This document shows positions 15,227-21,625 of a stretch of DNA of 21,625 nt, in pieces. The stretch's first letter is position 1, and every line of letters begins with the position of its first letter. A model generated the notes under the pieces. That model was not told the origin of the DNA. It saw only the letters and a program-made list of their open reading frames with translations, and searched no databases. A program made the translations under genes and the position numbers. Origin of the DNA: Myxococcaceae bacterium. GTDB taxonomy: Bacteria > Myxococcota > Myxococcia > Myxococcales > Myxococcaceae. Where the stretch lies: the NCBI GenBank assembly GCA_018262385.1, contig JAGSPQ010000001.1, positions 1 through 21,625 of the forward strand. The letters are read 5' to 3'.

Positions 15227-18124
15227 TTAGAGGTAACCGACCTTGCGGGCCGAGCCGTTCGGTCGCTTCGGGGGCGGGCCTTTGGGCGGACCATCGTCTT
15301 CCGGAGTCGCGATCGCGCCCAGCCGCCCGACCATCTGGTCGACGTCGCGGTAGGCGGGATCGATCGCCTGAACCTTCAGGTACTGGCTGAGCGCCTTGCC
15401 CAGGCTCCCGCTGCTCTCGAACACGCCCCCCAGCTCGTACCGCAGCGCCTTCTCGACCTCGGGGGTCGCGTGCTCGCTCGTCAGCGCCGACAGGTAGCTG
15501 TCGATCGCGGAGGTCGGGTCGCCCTTCATCATCTGCAGCGCGGCCATCATCGACAGGCAGTCGACTTCCTTCCGCTTCCCGATGCTTCCCTGGCGCGCGA
15601 CGACGAACTCGCCGATCGCGTCGTCCATCAGCCCCATCTCTTTGTAGGCGATGCCCAGGTCGTAGTGGGTGTCGACGTCCTCGGGCTTGACGACCTTCTC
15701 CAGCCCCTTCTTGAAGTCGGCGAACACCTCTTCGACCGAGTACTGGAAGTCCTCGGAAGGAACCTCGGCGACCTCGGAGATCGGCTGCTCCTCCATCTCG
15801 CCCAGCTCGCTCGCCAGCTCGGCGGCGAGATCGAACGCGTCCTTCGTCTCGCTCGCGCCGTTGCTGACGCCGTTGGTCGCGCCGTGGCTTTCCTCTTCGA
15901 CGTTCTGCTCGGGCGCGGCAGCGGGCTGGCCTCCGGCTTCGGCGGCCGCGATCTGCGCCATCAACTCGGCGGCGCGCTGGTGACCGGGGTAGGCGATCTG
16001 CACCGTCTCGAGGATCTCGCGCGCTTCTTCGAACAGCCCCTGCTCGACGAAGAAGGTGGCCTCGTCGCACTCTTCGCCGGCCGGATCGTCCTCGGGAGGA
16101 GCCACCACCGGCTCCTCGACGACCACCGCTTCCTCCTCAATCGCCCGCTGCGGGTGGGTGGGCACCGCATCGATCGGCGCGTAGTGGGCGGTCGGAGCGG
16201 GAGGCTCGTCCCACGACTCGTCGGGCGCAGCCGCCTCAGCGGCCTCCAGCTCGGGCTCGGGCTCGGGCTCCTGAACCAATTCCGGCTCGGGCTCGGGCTC
16301 GGGCTCGGCTTCGAACGCGTCGCGGTAGGCCTGCGGCGGAGGAACGAACGCCGGCTGCTGAGCGGTCAGCCCCAGGCGGAGGCTCGACGGCACCTTCGTC
16401 ATCTGGGTCACCGGCTCGTCGTCCGCGATGAACTCGTCGGCGATCTCGCTCTCTCCGGTCTGAACCTCGACCTCTTCCGAAGGGAGGTCGATCGGCCCGG
16501 TGTGCTCATTGACGTCCGCGCGCACCGGCGCAGAGACCTCCACCTCGTCGGGCACCGGCGGGTCTTCGATCGAGTACTCGCTGGCCTCCTCGAACTCGGA
16601 CTGCTCGGCCATCGCCTCGTCGGCGATCAGGTCGGGGCTGACGACCTGATCATCGCCGCCATCGGAGGCGTTGAGCGCCATGTCGTCGCTGGCGAGCAGA
16701 TCTTCCGGCGCGTCGGCGACGATGATCTCTTCTTCGCTGCTGTCGACGAGGATCGCGTCCTCGGCGACATCGGCCTCGATCTCGTCGCTCTGCGGCACCA
16801 TCCCCGCACGCAGCGACGAGAGGAACGCCGGCACCTCGGGGTGTCCCGGGTTCTGCTGCAGCATCGTCTGCAGGTACGGCTGCGCCCGCGAAGCGTCGCC
16901 TCGCCGGGTGTGAAGGCGCAGCACGTTGAGCAACTGCTCGGCGGCCTGGGCCTGATTCCCGGCTGCGACGTAGATGTGGTACGCCTTTTCGTGCGCGTCG
17001 ATGTTCTCCGGGTCGATCGAGAACACCTTGCGCAGATGCTCCAGCGCTTTGTCGTGGAGCCCGTACTTCACGTAGACGTCGGTCTCGGTCAGCAGCTTGC
17101 CGAGGTTCTCTCCTGCCGGCGCGCGTCCGGGCGGCGCCTGCGCCTGGGGCTGAGCGGACGGAGCCGCCGCGGGGGCCGGCTGGGCGGCACGCGCCGGGGC
17201 AGCCGCCGGGGCCGCCCGCGCGGGAGCCGCCGCCGGAGTGGGCGGCCGGCGCGAGGTGACCTCGGCGTCGTTCGGATCCAGCTGGGCGACCTTCTGCCAG
17301 ATCGCCTCCGACTCGTCGTTGCGGCCCTTCTCCGAGTAGACCTTGGCGAGCTCCTTGTAGACCGAGATCGTCTTCGAGGTCTGACCCAGCCCCTGAAACG
17401 CGGTCGCCAGCAGCCGCAGCGTCTCGATGTCGCGCGAGTCGGCCTTGAAGCAGACCTGGAGCTTGGCCAGGGCGCGCTTCTGATCGCTCTTGCTGAGGTA
17501 GATCTCGGCGAGCTCGCGGGCCAGCTGCAGGTTGTTCGGCTCGAGGGTGCTGATCCGCTCGGCGACGCGCAGGTAATCGTCGGTGCGGTTGTTTCGCTTC
17601 AGGTGCTCGGCCGCGCGGCGGAACTCGGTCACCGCCTCGGTGTTCATCTGCTCGCGCGCGTAGAGCTCGGCGAGCTTGATCCGCGAGGCGACGTTCTCGG
17701 GATCGAGATCGACCATCTTCCGCAAGGTGTCGAGGGACTTCTTGGTGTCCCCCGCCTTGTCGTAGTGGTTGGCGACGATCTGGTAGTACGCCATCGCTTC
17801 GCTCATCAGCTGCAGCTGCTGGTGGAGCTCGGCGAGCTTCAGGTTGACGTCGATCAGCGACGGATCGAGCTTGAGAACCTGCTTGTAGAGAGCAACGGCC
17901 TTGAGGAAGAAACCGTCGTTGCTGTAACTCTCGGCGACCTTGGTGAAATAGAAAGCCGCCTGGGTGTTGTCGTTGTTCTTTTGGTACAGCTCTCCCATCT
18001 TCTGGAGGATCCGGACGTCCTTCGGATCGGCCTCCAGAACTTTCTGGTACTCCTTGATCGCTTTGTCATAGGCGCCCTTCGCGACCAGCTTCGCGGCGCC
18101 TTCAATGATCTTGTTCTTGTCCAA
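15227..18124 (-). CDS. sgmX: Long TPR protein resembling SgmX, a type IV pilus/polarity regulator
   Basis: This is a 965-residue cytoplasmic protein with no signal peptide or membrane helix. Its layout is an N-terminal TPR block (about 1-285, starting KGAYDKAIKEYQKVLEADP), then an Ala/Pro linker (290-337) and TPRs at 340-440. A strongly acidic disordered region with EPEP repeats follows (443-685), then one more TPR (about 685-730), a linker, and C-terminal TPRs (795-935) containing THYDLGIAYKEMGLMDDAI. The end is basic (KRPNGSARKVGYL). In M. xanthus, SgmX is a long TPR protein that binds MglA-GTP at the pole and stimulates type IV pilus formation. The match here rests on architecture, length and gene neighbourhood recalled from memory, not on an alignment. 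The start is TTG at 18124 with no clear ribosome binding site, and no alternative start exists upstream in frame. Confidence 0.75.
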   Translation of the reverse strand: MDKNKIIEGAAKLVAKGAYDKAIKEYQKVLEADPKDVRILQKMGELYQKNNDNTQAAFYFTKVAESYSNDGFFLKAVALYKQVLKLDPSLIDVNLKLAELHQQLQLMSEAMAYYQIVANHYDKAGDTKKSLDTLRKMVDLDPENVASRIKLAELYAREQMNTEAVTEFRRAAEHLKRNNRTDDYLRVAERISTLEPNNLQLARELAEIYLSKSDQKRALAKLQVCFKADSRDIETLRLLATAFQGLGQTSKTISVYKELAKVYSEKGRNDESEAIWQKVAQLDPNDAEVTSRRPPTPAAAPARAAPAAAPARAAQPAPAAAPSAQPQAQAPPGRAPAGENLGKLLTETDVYVKYGLHDKALEHLRKVFSIDPENIDAHEKAYHIYVAAGNQAQAAEQLLNVLRLHTRRGDASRAQPYLQTMLQQNPGHPEVPAFLSSLRAGMVPQSDEIEADVAEDAILVDSSEEEIIVADAPEDLLASDDMALNASDGGDDQVVSPDLIADEAMAEQSEFEEASEYSIEDPPVPDEVEVSAPVRADVNEHTGPIDLPSEEVEVQTGESEIADEFIADDEPVTQMTKVPSSLRLGLTAQQPAFVPPPQAYRDAFEAEPEPEPEPELVQEPEPEPELEAAEAAAPDESWDEPPAPTAHYAPIDAVPTHPQRAIEEEAVVVEEPVVAPPEDDPAGEECDEATFFVEQGLFEEAREILETVQIAYPGHQRAAELMAQIAAAEAGGQPAAAPEQNVEEESHGATNGVSNGASETKDAFDLAAELASELGEMEEQPISEVAEVPSEDFQYSVEEVFADFKKGLEKVVKPEDVDTHYDLGIAYKEMGLMDDAIGEFVVARQGSIGKRKEVDCLSMMAALQMMKGDPTSAIDSYLSALTSEHATPEVEKALRYELGGVFESSGSLGKALSQYLKVQAIDPAYRDVDQMVGRLGAIATPEDDGPPKGPPPKRPNGSARKVGYL
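16249..16309. repeat. Hexanucleotide repeat (GCTCGG)n coding for Glu-Pro repeats
   Basis: Two short tandem arrays of GCTCGG units (16249-16270 and 16284-16309) are separated by 13 bases inside the SgmX-like gene. On the coding strand they give EPEPEPEPEL and EPEPEPELE (residues about 607-626). Because the unit is six bases, gain or loss of copies keeps the reading frame and would only change the length of the acidic linker. Confidence 0.8.
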
Positions 18125-18226
18125 GGAGCGGTAACGACTCGCGTTTCAGTTGAAAAATGCCAGTGACGGCGGAGGGCACAGGCTAGCAGAGGCCCCCTGA
18201 GGTGGCCACTATGCGAACAGCGGCTG
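18125..18226 (-). promoter_or_regulatory. accC-sgmX intergenic region with two small hairpins
   Basis: This 102-nt gap follows the accC stop. Two inverted repeats come first in the direction of transcription: AACAG-CCG-CTGTT (18216-18228, overlapping the TAA stop) and GGCCACC-TCA-GGGGGCC (18191-18207, one mismatch). Neither is followed by a run of T, so a classical intrinsic terminator is unlikely; attenuation or RNA processing is possible. A slightly AT-richer stretch (around 18138-18160) lies just before the TTG start of the TPR gene and could hold a separate promoter, but I cannot name convincing boxes. Confidence 0.3.
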
Positions 18227-19612
18227 TTACGGGGTTTCTTCGATCGCTTTTCGCAGCCGCTGGGTGCCGGTTTCCGAGGCGTGGAGCCGTTCGACGAAGC
18301 GGGTGTCGTACTCGCCACGCACGAACGCGTCTTCCAACAGCGCCGCGCGATGGAAGGGGATGTTGGTGCGGATCCCCTGGACGACGTACTCGGCGAGGGC
18401 GCGCCGCATCCGCTTGATCGCGGTGTCCCGGTCTTCACCGAAGCTGATCAGCTTGGCGAGCAGCGAGTCGTAGTGCGGCAGCACGGTGTAGTTCTCGTAC
18501 GCCGCCGAGTCGACCCGCACCCCGAGGCCGCCCGGGGCGCTGTAGGCGGTGATCTTCCCCGGCCACGGCGCGAAGGTGATCGGATCCTCCGCATTCACCC
18601 GGCACTCGATCGAATGCCCGGACATCTTCACGTCCGCCTGCTGGAGCTTGAGCGGCATGCCAGCCGCCAGCTGGATCTGGGTCCGGACCAGATCCACCCC
18701 GGTCACCATCTCGGTCACCGGGTGCTCGACCTGAACCCGGGTGTTCATCTCCATGAAGTAGAAGCGGCCCGTCTCGTCCATCAGGTACTCGATGGTGCCG
18801 AGGTTGTTGTAGCCAATCTTCTTCATCGCCTCGAGCGAGACGCGGCCCATCTCTTCGCGCAGCTCGGGGGACACGCCGGGTGAGGGGCTCTCTTCGATCA
18901 GCTTCTGGTGCCGGCGCTGGACGCTGCACTCGCGCTCGCCCAGGTGGATCACGTGGCCGTGCTCGTCGGCGACGATCTGGATCTCGATGTGGCGCGGCCG
19001 CTCGACGTACCGCTCGATGTACATGTCGCCGTTGGCGAACGCCGCCACCGCCTCGGCCGACGCGGTGGAGAACGCCTGGGCCAGCGCGCGCATCTCGCGG
19101 ACGATCTTCATCCCCCGCCCACCGCCGCCCGCCGCGGCCTTGAGGATCACCGGGAAGCCGATCTCGGCGGCGAAGGCCTCGGCCTCGGTCGGATCCTTCA
19201 GCACCCCCGGCGAGCCCGGCAGCAGCGGCAGCCCGGCCTGGCGCGCGGCCTCGCGGGCCCGGACCTTGTTGCCCATCAGCCGGATCATCTCGGGCCTGGG
19301 GCCGATGAAGTGGATCTTGCAGTTGCGGCAGACCTCGGCGAACTCGGCGTTCTCCGAGAGGAAGCCGTAGCCGGGGTGAATCGCGTCGGCGCGGGTGATC
19401 TCTGCGGCCGAGAGGATCGCCGGGACGTTGAGGTAGCTCTCTTTGCTCGACGGCGGGCCGATGCAGACCGCTTCGTCGGCGAACCGCACGTGGAGCGCGT
19501 TGGCGTCGGCGGTCGAGTGCACCGCCACCGTCGCCACCCCGAGCTCCTTGCACGCGCGGATCACCCGCAGCGCGATCTCACCCCGGTTGGCGATCAGGAC
19601 TTTCTTGAACAC
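18227..19612 (-). CDS. accC: Acetyl-CoA carboxylase, biotin carboxylase subunit
   Basis: This is a 461-residue ATP-grasp enzyme that carboxylates the biotin on AccB with bicarbonate and ATP, the first half-reaction of malonyl-CoA synthesis. It begins [20 protein letters not shown] as in all biotin carboxylases. Visible active-site residues, with E. coli-like spacing, are Lys116, Lys158, the glycine loop AGGGGRGM (161-168), His208, Lys237 in [11 protein letters not shown], and Glu275. Glu288, Asn290, Arg292 and Glu296 lie in [12 protein letters not shown]. The C-terminal domain is complete ([17 protein letters not shown] end). The length matches the stand-alone bacterial AccC (about 450), so no BCCP domain is fused. 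The GTG at 19612 is chosen because it sits at the family N-terminus, 5 nt after the accB stop. Confidence 0.97.
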   Translation of the reverse strand: MFKKVLIANRGEIALRVIRACKELGVATVAVHSTADANALHVRFADEAVCIGPPSSKESYLNVPAILSAAEITRADAIHPGYGFLSENAEFAEVCRNCKIHFIGPRPEMIRLMGNKVRAREAARQAGLPLLPGSPGVLKDPTEAEAFAAEIGFPVILKAAAGGGGRGMKIVREMRALAQAFSTASAEAVAAFANGDMYIERYVERPRHIEIQIVADEHGHVIHLGERECSVQRRHQKLIEESPSPGVSPELREEMGRVSLEAMKKIGYNNLGTIEYLMDETGRFYFMEMNTRVQVEHPVTEMVTGVDLVRTQIQLAAGMPLKLQQADVKMSGHSIECRVNAEDPITFAPWPGKITAYSAPGGLGVRVDSAAYENYTVLPHYDSLLAKLISFGEDRDTAIKRMRRALAEYVVQGIRTNIPFHRAALLEDAFVRGEYDTRFVERLHASETGTQRLRKAIEETP

Positions 19613-19617
19613 TGTGG

Positions 19618-20190
19618 CTAGGCCGGTTCGATGCGGAAGAGCGGCTGCCCGAACTCCACCGGCTGCGCGTTCTGAGCGAGGATCTCGACCACCTTCCCGG
19701 CGACCTCGGACTCGATCTCGTTCATCAGCTTCATCGCTTCGACGATGCACAGCACCTGGCCCTTCTTCACCACCGTGCCGACGTCGACGAACGAGGGCTG
19801 ATCCGGAGCAGGGGTGCGGTAGAAGGTGCCGACGAAGGGCGAGGTGATCAGGTGCCCCTTCTTCTCGACCGGCGCCTCGGGGGCGGCCGCGGTGGGCCGC
19901 ATCGGCGCCGACGGGCGGGGCTTCTCGAGGTGCTGGGCGGACGAGGTGACGTGCACCGAAGGCGCCGACGAGGTCATCACCGGCTGCATCAGGTGGGTCA
20001 CTGCCGGCGGCCCGCGCAAGATGAACAGCTTCTCGCGGCCGTTGCGCCAGACCAGGCGGGTGACTTCCGACGCCTCGAGGATCTCGACGATCTGCCGCAG
20101 CGACTCGACGTCGAGCGAGCTGGCCCCACCGCTGGATCGCACTTCGACTGCCGGTGCGTCGCTCGCGATCTTCTTCTTCTTGTCGACCAT
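19618..20190 (-). CDS. accB: Acetyl-CoA carboxylase biotin carboxyl carrier protein
   Basis: This 190-residue protein carries biotin between the carboxylase and the transferase. Its N-terminal part has a Lys-rich start ([10 protein letters not shown]) and the conserved [21 protein letters not shown] segment. A Pro/Ala/Ser-rich mobile linker covers about 68-112. The C-terminal biotinyl domain contains [15 protein letters not shown] and the biotin attachment motif EAMKLMNE, with Lys154 as the modified residue. The TFYRTPAP 'thumb' is typical of AccB from acetyl-CoA carboxylase, as opposed to pyruvate or oxaloacetate carboxylases. The ATG at 20190 lies 8 nt after the efp stop. The accD and accA genes for the transferase are not in the window. 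Confidence 0.97.
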   Translation of the reverse strand: MVDKKKKIASDAPAVEVRSSGGASSLDVESLRQIVEILEASEVTRLVWRNGREKLFILRGPPAVTHLMQPVMTSSAPSVHVTSSAQHLEKPRPSAPMRPTAAAPEAPVEKKGHLITSPFVGTFYRTPAPDQPSFVDVGTVVKKGQVLCIVEAMKLMNEIESEVAGKVVEILAQNAQPVEFGQPLFRIEPA

Positions 20191-20198
20191 GGTTCTTG

Positions 20199-20777
20199 TC
20201 AGCCGCCTGTGGCGACGCGCGTGAGGTACTTGCCGTCGCGGGTGTCGATCTTCAGGACGTCGCCTTCGTTGATGAACAGCGGCACCATCACCTGGTACCC
20301 GGTCTCGAGGATCGCCGGCTTCAGCGCTCCGGACACCGTGTCGCCGCGCGCGCCCGGATCGCACTTCTTGACCGTCAGGTCGACCGAGTTGGGCAGCGAG
20401 ACGGCCAGCGCCTTGCCGTTGAAGAACAGGATGTTGGCGTTGACGTTCGGCTTGAGGAAGTTCTTCGAGTCGCCGAGCACCTTCGAGGACACGAAGGTCT
20501 GCTCGAAGCTCTTGTTGTCCATGAAGTAGTAGTCGTCGCCCTCGACGTACAGGTACTGCATCTCGAACTCTTCGATGTCGGGGCGGCCGACCTTGTCGCC
20601 GCTCTTCATCGTCGGCTGGAGCACCCGGCCCGAGATCAGGCTGCGAATCGAGGTGCGGACGAAGGCCGAGCCCTTGCCTGGCTTGACGTGCTGAAACTCG
20701 ACGATCTCGAAGGGCTCGCCGTCGATCTCGATCTTCATGCCCTTCTTGAATTCAGATGTATCGATGACGCCGGCCAT
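20199..20777 (-). CDS. efp: Elongation factor P
   Basis: This 192-residue translation factor relieves ribosome stalling at proline runs. The three OB-like domains of EF-P are present: an N-terminal KOW-like domain ([20 protein letters not shown]), a middle domain ([20 protein letters not shown]) and a C-terminal domain ending [17 protein letters not shown]. The tip loop reads VKPGKGSAF with Lys35 (Lys34 without the initiator Met). It is therefore of the lysine type that is modified by lysylation or another chemistry, not the rhamnosylated arginine type. No epmA/epmB modification gene lies in the window. Proline-rich products encoded by neighbouring genes (ATPase tail, SgmX-like linker, AccB linker) are plausible EF-P clients. 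efp-accB-accC adjacency is common in bacteria. Confidence 0.97.
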   Translation of the reverse strand: MAGVIDTSEFKKGMKIEIDGEPFEIVEFQHVKPGKGSAFVRTSIRSLISGRVLQPTMKSGDKVGRPDIEEFEMQYLYVEGDDYYFMDNKSFEQTFVSSKVLGDSKNFLKPNVNANILFFNGKALAVSLPNSVDLTVKKCDPGARGDTVSGALKPAILETGYQVMVPLFINEGDVLKIDTRDGKYLTRVATGG

Positions 20778-20876
20778 GTGTGCTCACTCGTGCAAAAACT
20801 TCGCGGTAAGGCGCGGTCGTGTAGCCGACCACAGCCTCTTCGAGCAAGCCGCATTTCGGGCCGCCGTCGGGCGGTT
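20778..20876 (-). promoter_or_regulatory. mglC-efp intergenic region with hairpins and a weak promoter candidate
   Basis: This gap is 99 nt long. Just after the upstream stop lies a GC hairpin, CCGCC-CGAC-GGCGG (20861-20874), without a T-run, so it is at most a weak terminator. A second inverted repeat GGTCG-n6-CGACC lies at 20815-20830. Reading towards efp, TTGCTC (20847-20842) and TACACG (20823-20818) stand 18 nt apart and could be a poor sigma-70 type promoter. The evidence is weak. No strong Shine-Dalgarno sequence precedes the efp ATG (GAGTGAG is the nearest). Confidence 0.3.
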
Positions 20877-21251
20877 CTACAGCTCGCTCTTCACCTTCGG
20901 AGCGGTGACCCTCAACACGTAACGGGCCTTGCCGTAGTTGCCACTGGGCTTGAGGCCCAGCACGAGGAAGTACTCGGGCGTCACCATCCGCATCAGGGTG
21001 ATCAGGTGCTCGGAGTTGACGCTCACTTCGGTGATCGGCCCGGTCTTGAGGACCTCGGCCGCGTTCTTCAGCTGGGTGAGGATGTTGGCGTACTCGACCC
21101 AGGCGGTGGTGATCTCGAGCGACGCCGACTGCGCCGCCGCCGCCGGGGCCTGGAGGGTCTCGACCGCGATGCCGTCGAAGCCCATCACGCTGCAGGCGAT
21201 CGCGCCGTCGACCTGACCGACGATCGATTCGAGGTGACTGAGGAAGCTCAC
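20877..21251 (-). CDS. mglC: Roadblock/LC7-domain protein, likely MglC (MglB paralogue)
   Basis: This is a 124-residue single-domain cytoplasmic protein. The roadblock/LC7 fold is suggested by the N-terminal helix FLSHLESIVGQVDGAIACSV followed by the strand pair MGFDGIAVETLQ. A long helix (EITTAWVEYANILTQLKNAAEVL) and the strands TEVSVNSEHLITLMRMVTPEYFLVLGL come next, and a basic C-terminal extension ends the protein. Roadblock proteins such as MglB act as GTPase-activating partners for Ras-like MglA. MglC is a divergent paralogue that in M. xanthus takes part in motility and polarity control. The assignment to MglC, above other roadblock proteins, rests mainly on its place one gene upstream of efp-accB-accC-sgmX, recalled from memory. 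The start is GTG at 21251, overlapping the upstream stop by 4 nt (GTGA). Confidence 0.75.
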   Translation of the reverse strand: MSFLSHLESIVGQVDGAIACSVMGFDGIAVETLQAPAAAAQSASLEITTAWVEYANILTQLKNAAEVLKTGPITEVSVNSEHLITLMRMVTPEYFLVLGLKPSGNYGKARYVLRVTAPKVKSEL

Positions 21252-21625
21252 TTGGTGGGGCAGACCATGGCAGCGCTGCAGACCAGGGGCGAGCCGTCCT
21301 GGCCGCCGATGTTGCCGCAGAGCCCGGTCGGGCAGAAGAACTCCCCCGCCGCACAGGTGGTGCCACTTCGGTAGACCGTGATCGGGTAGGTGACCGGGGT
21401 CGAGGCGATGCGGCCGCCCGAGTTGATCTTCCCCCGGAACTCGACCTTCACCCGCACCTCGGCACGGTCGCCCGCATTCGGCAGCGCGAGGCCGAGCTTC
21501 TCGATCGCCAGCGGCCCGAACATGTTCATCCCGATGTGCTGGGTGTCGCCCGGGAGCGCGACGATCGCCGTCGGGACCAGCTCGGGCTCTAGCACGATCG
21601 AGCTGGGCACCGTCACGTAGGTGAG
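21248..21625 (-). CDS. Cys-rich C-terminal part of an unidentified, probably secreted protein
   Basis: The reading frame is open to the right edge, so only the last 125 residues are seen and the start is missing. The part begins LTYVTVPSSIVLEPELVPTA and continues as beta-rich sequence with MNMFGPLAIEKLGLALPNAG and RVKVEFRGKINSGGRI. It ends in a short cysteine-rich tail with five Cys (CAAGEFFCPTGLC... then two more, last residues CPTK). Such patterns are usual in exported, disulfide-bonded proteins, often lipoproteins in myxobacteria, but the signal peptide lies outside the window. I do not recognise the family. Its stop overlaps the mglC-like start by 4 nt, so the two are probably translated together. 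Confidence 0.75.
   Translation of the reverse strand, partial: LTYVTVPSSIVLEPELVPTAIVALPGDTQHIGMNMFGPLAIEKLGLALPNAGDRAEVRVKVEFRGKINSGGRIASTPVTYPITVYRSGTTCAAGEFFCPTGLCGNIGGQDGSPLVCSAAMVCPTK

Noticed and set aside
17143..17240. GC-rich repetitive stretch that might be an inserted repeat element
   Set aside because: It is simply the in-frame Ala/Pro linker of the TPR protein, with an imperfect PAAAPARAA repeat.
18138..18165. Possible sigma-54 promoter (TGGCAT...) before the SgmX-like gene
   Set aside because: The -12 element is missing at the needed spacing (AACTG in place of TTGCW).
15107..18166. A 1019-codon plus-strand open frame across the TPR gene
   Set aside because: It is the complement of clear TPR coding sequence; the Leu/Val/Gly/Arg pattern comes from the opposite strand's codon bias.
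20861..20874. Intrinsic terminator after the mglC-like gene
   Set aside because: The stem is strong, but no T-tract follows on the minus strand, so it is recorded only as part of the intergenic region.

Overview
This is a high-GC, almost fully coding stretch of chromosome that looks like a myxobacterium (Myxococcota). The grounds are the very high G+C at third codon positions, the frequent GTG and TTG starts, and above all one gene cluster. That cluster runs roadblock/LC7 protein - efp - accB - accC - long acidic TPR protein - ExeA-type ATPase - TamB - Omp85 - acyltransferase. From memory, this matches the Myxococcus xanthus region with the polarity/motility genes mglC and sgmX. I saw no tRNA, rRNA, insertion sequence, phage gene or CRISPR array. 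The longest gaps without a gene are about 118, 102 and 99 nt.

Left part (1-5898): the 3' end of a TolB-like beta-propeller gene runs into the window on the plus strand. It converges on a fabH-like ketoacyl-ACP synthase III gene on the minus strand, with one nucleotide between the stops. A short divergent promoter region follows. Then come five closely packed plus-strand genes: a five-helix membrane protein of unknown function, a GNAT acetyltransferase, a class V aminotransferase-like PLP enzyme, a Ppx/GppA phosphatase and a Spinster-type MFS transporter. These five read as an ordinary housekeeping or metabolic operon.

Right part (5834-21625): all genes lie on the minus strand and read leftwards. 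Starting from the right edge they are a truncated Cys-rich protein of unknown function, an MglC-like roadblock protein (4-nt overlap), elongation factor P, AccB and AccC (biotin carrier and biotin carboxylase of acetyl-CoA carboxylase), an SgmX-like TPR protein, an ExeA/GspA-type AAA ATPase, TamB, an Omp85 protein with seven apparent POTRA domains, and a PlsC-type acyltransferase. The last gene overlaps the MFS gene tail to tail by 65 bp.

The biological theme of the right part is cell polarity plus envelope lipid supply. MglC and SgmX are known in M. xanthus as parts of the Ras-like GTPase (MglA) polarity system that controls type IV pili. AccB/AccC make malonyl-CoA. TamB, Omp85 and the acyltransferase belong to phospholipid synthesis and delivery to the outer membrane. 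The least explained member, and the best candidate for something undescribed, is the ExeA-type ATPase translated directly after the SgmX-like gene and directly before tamB.
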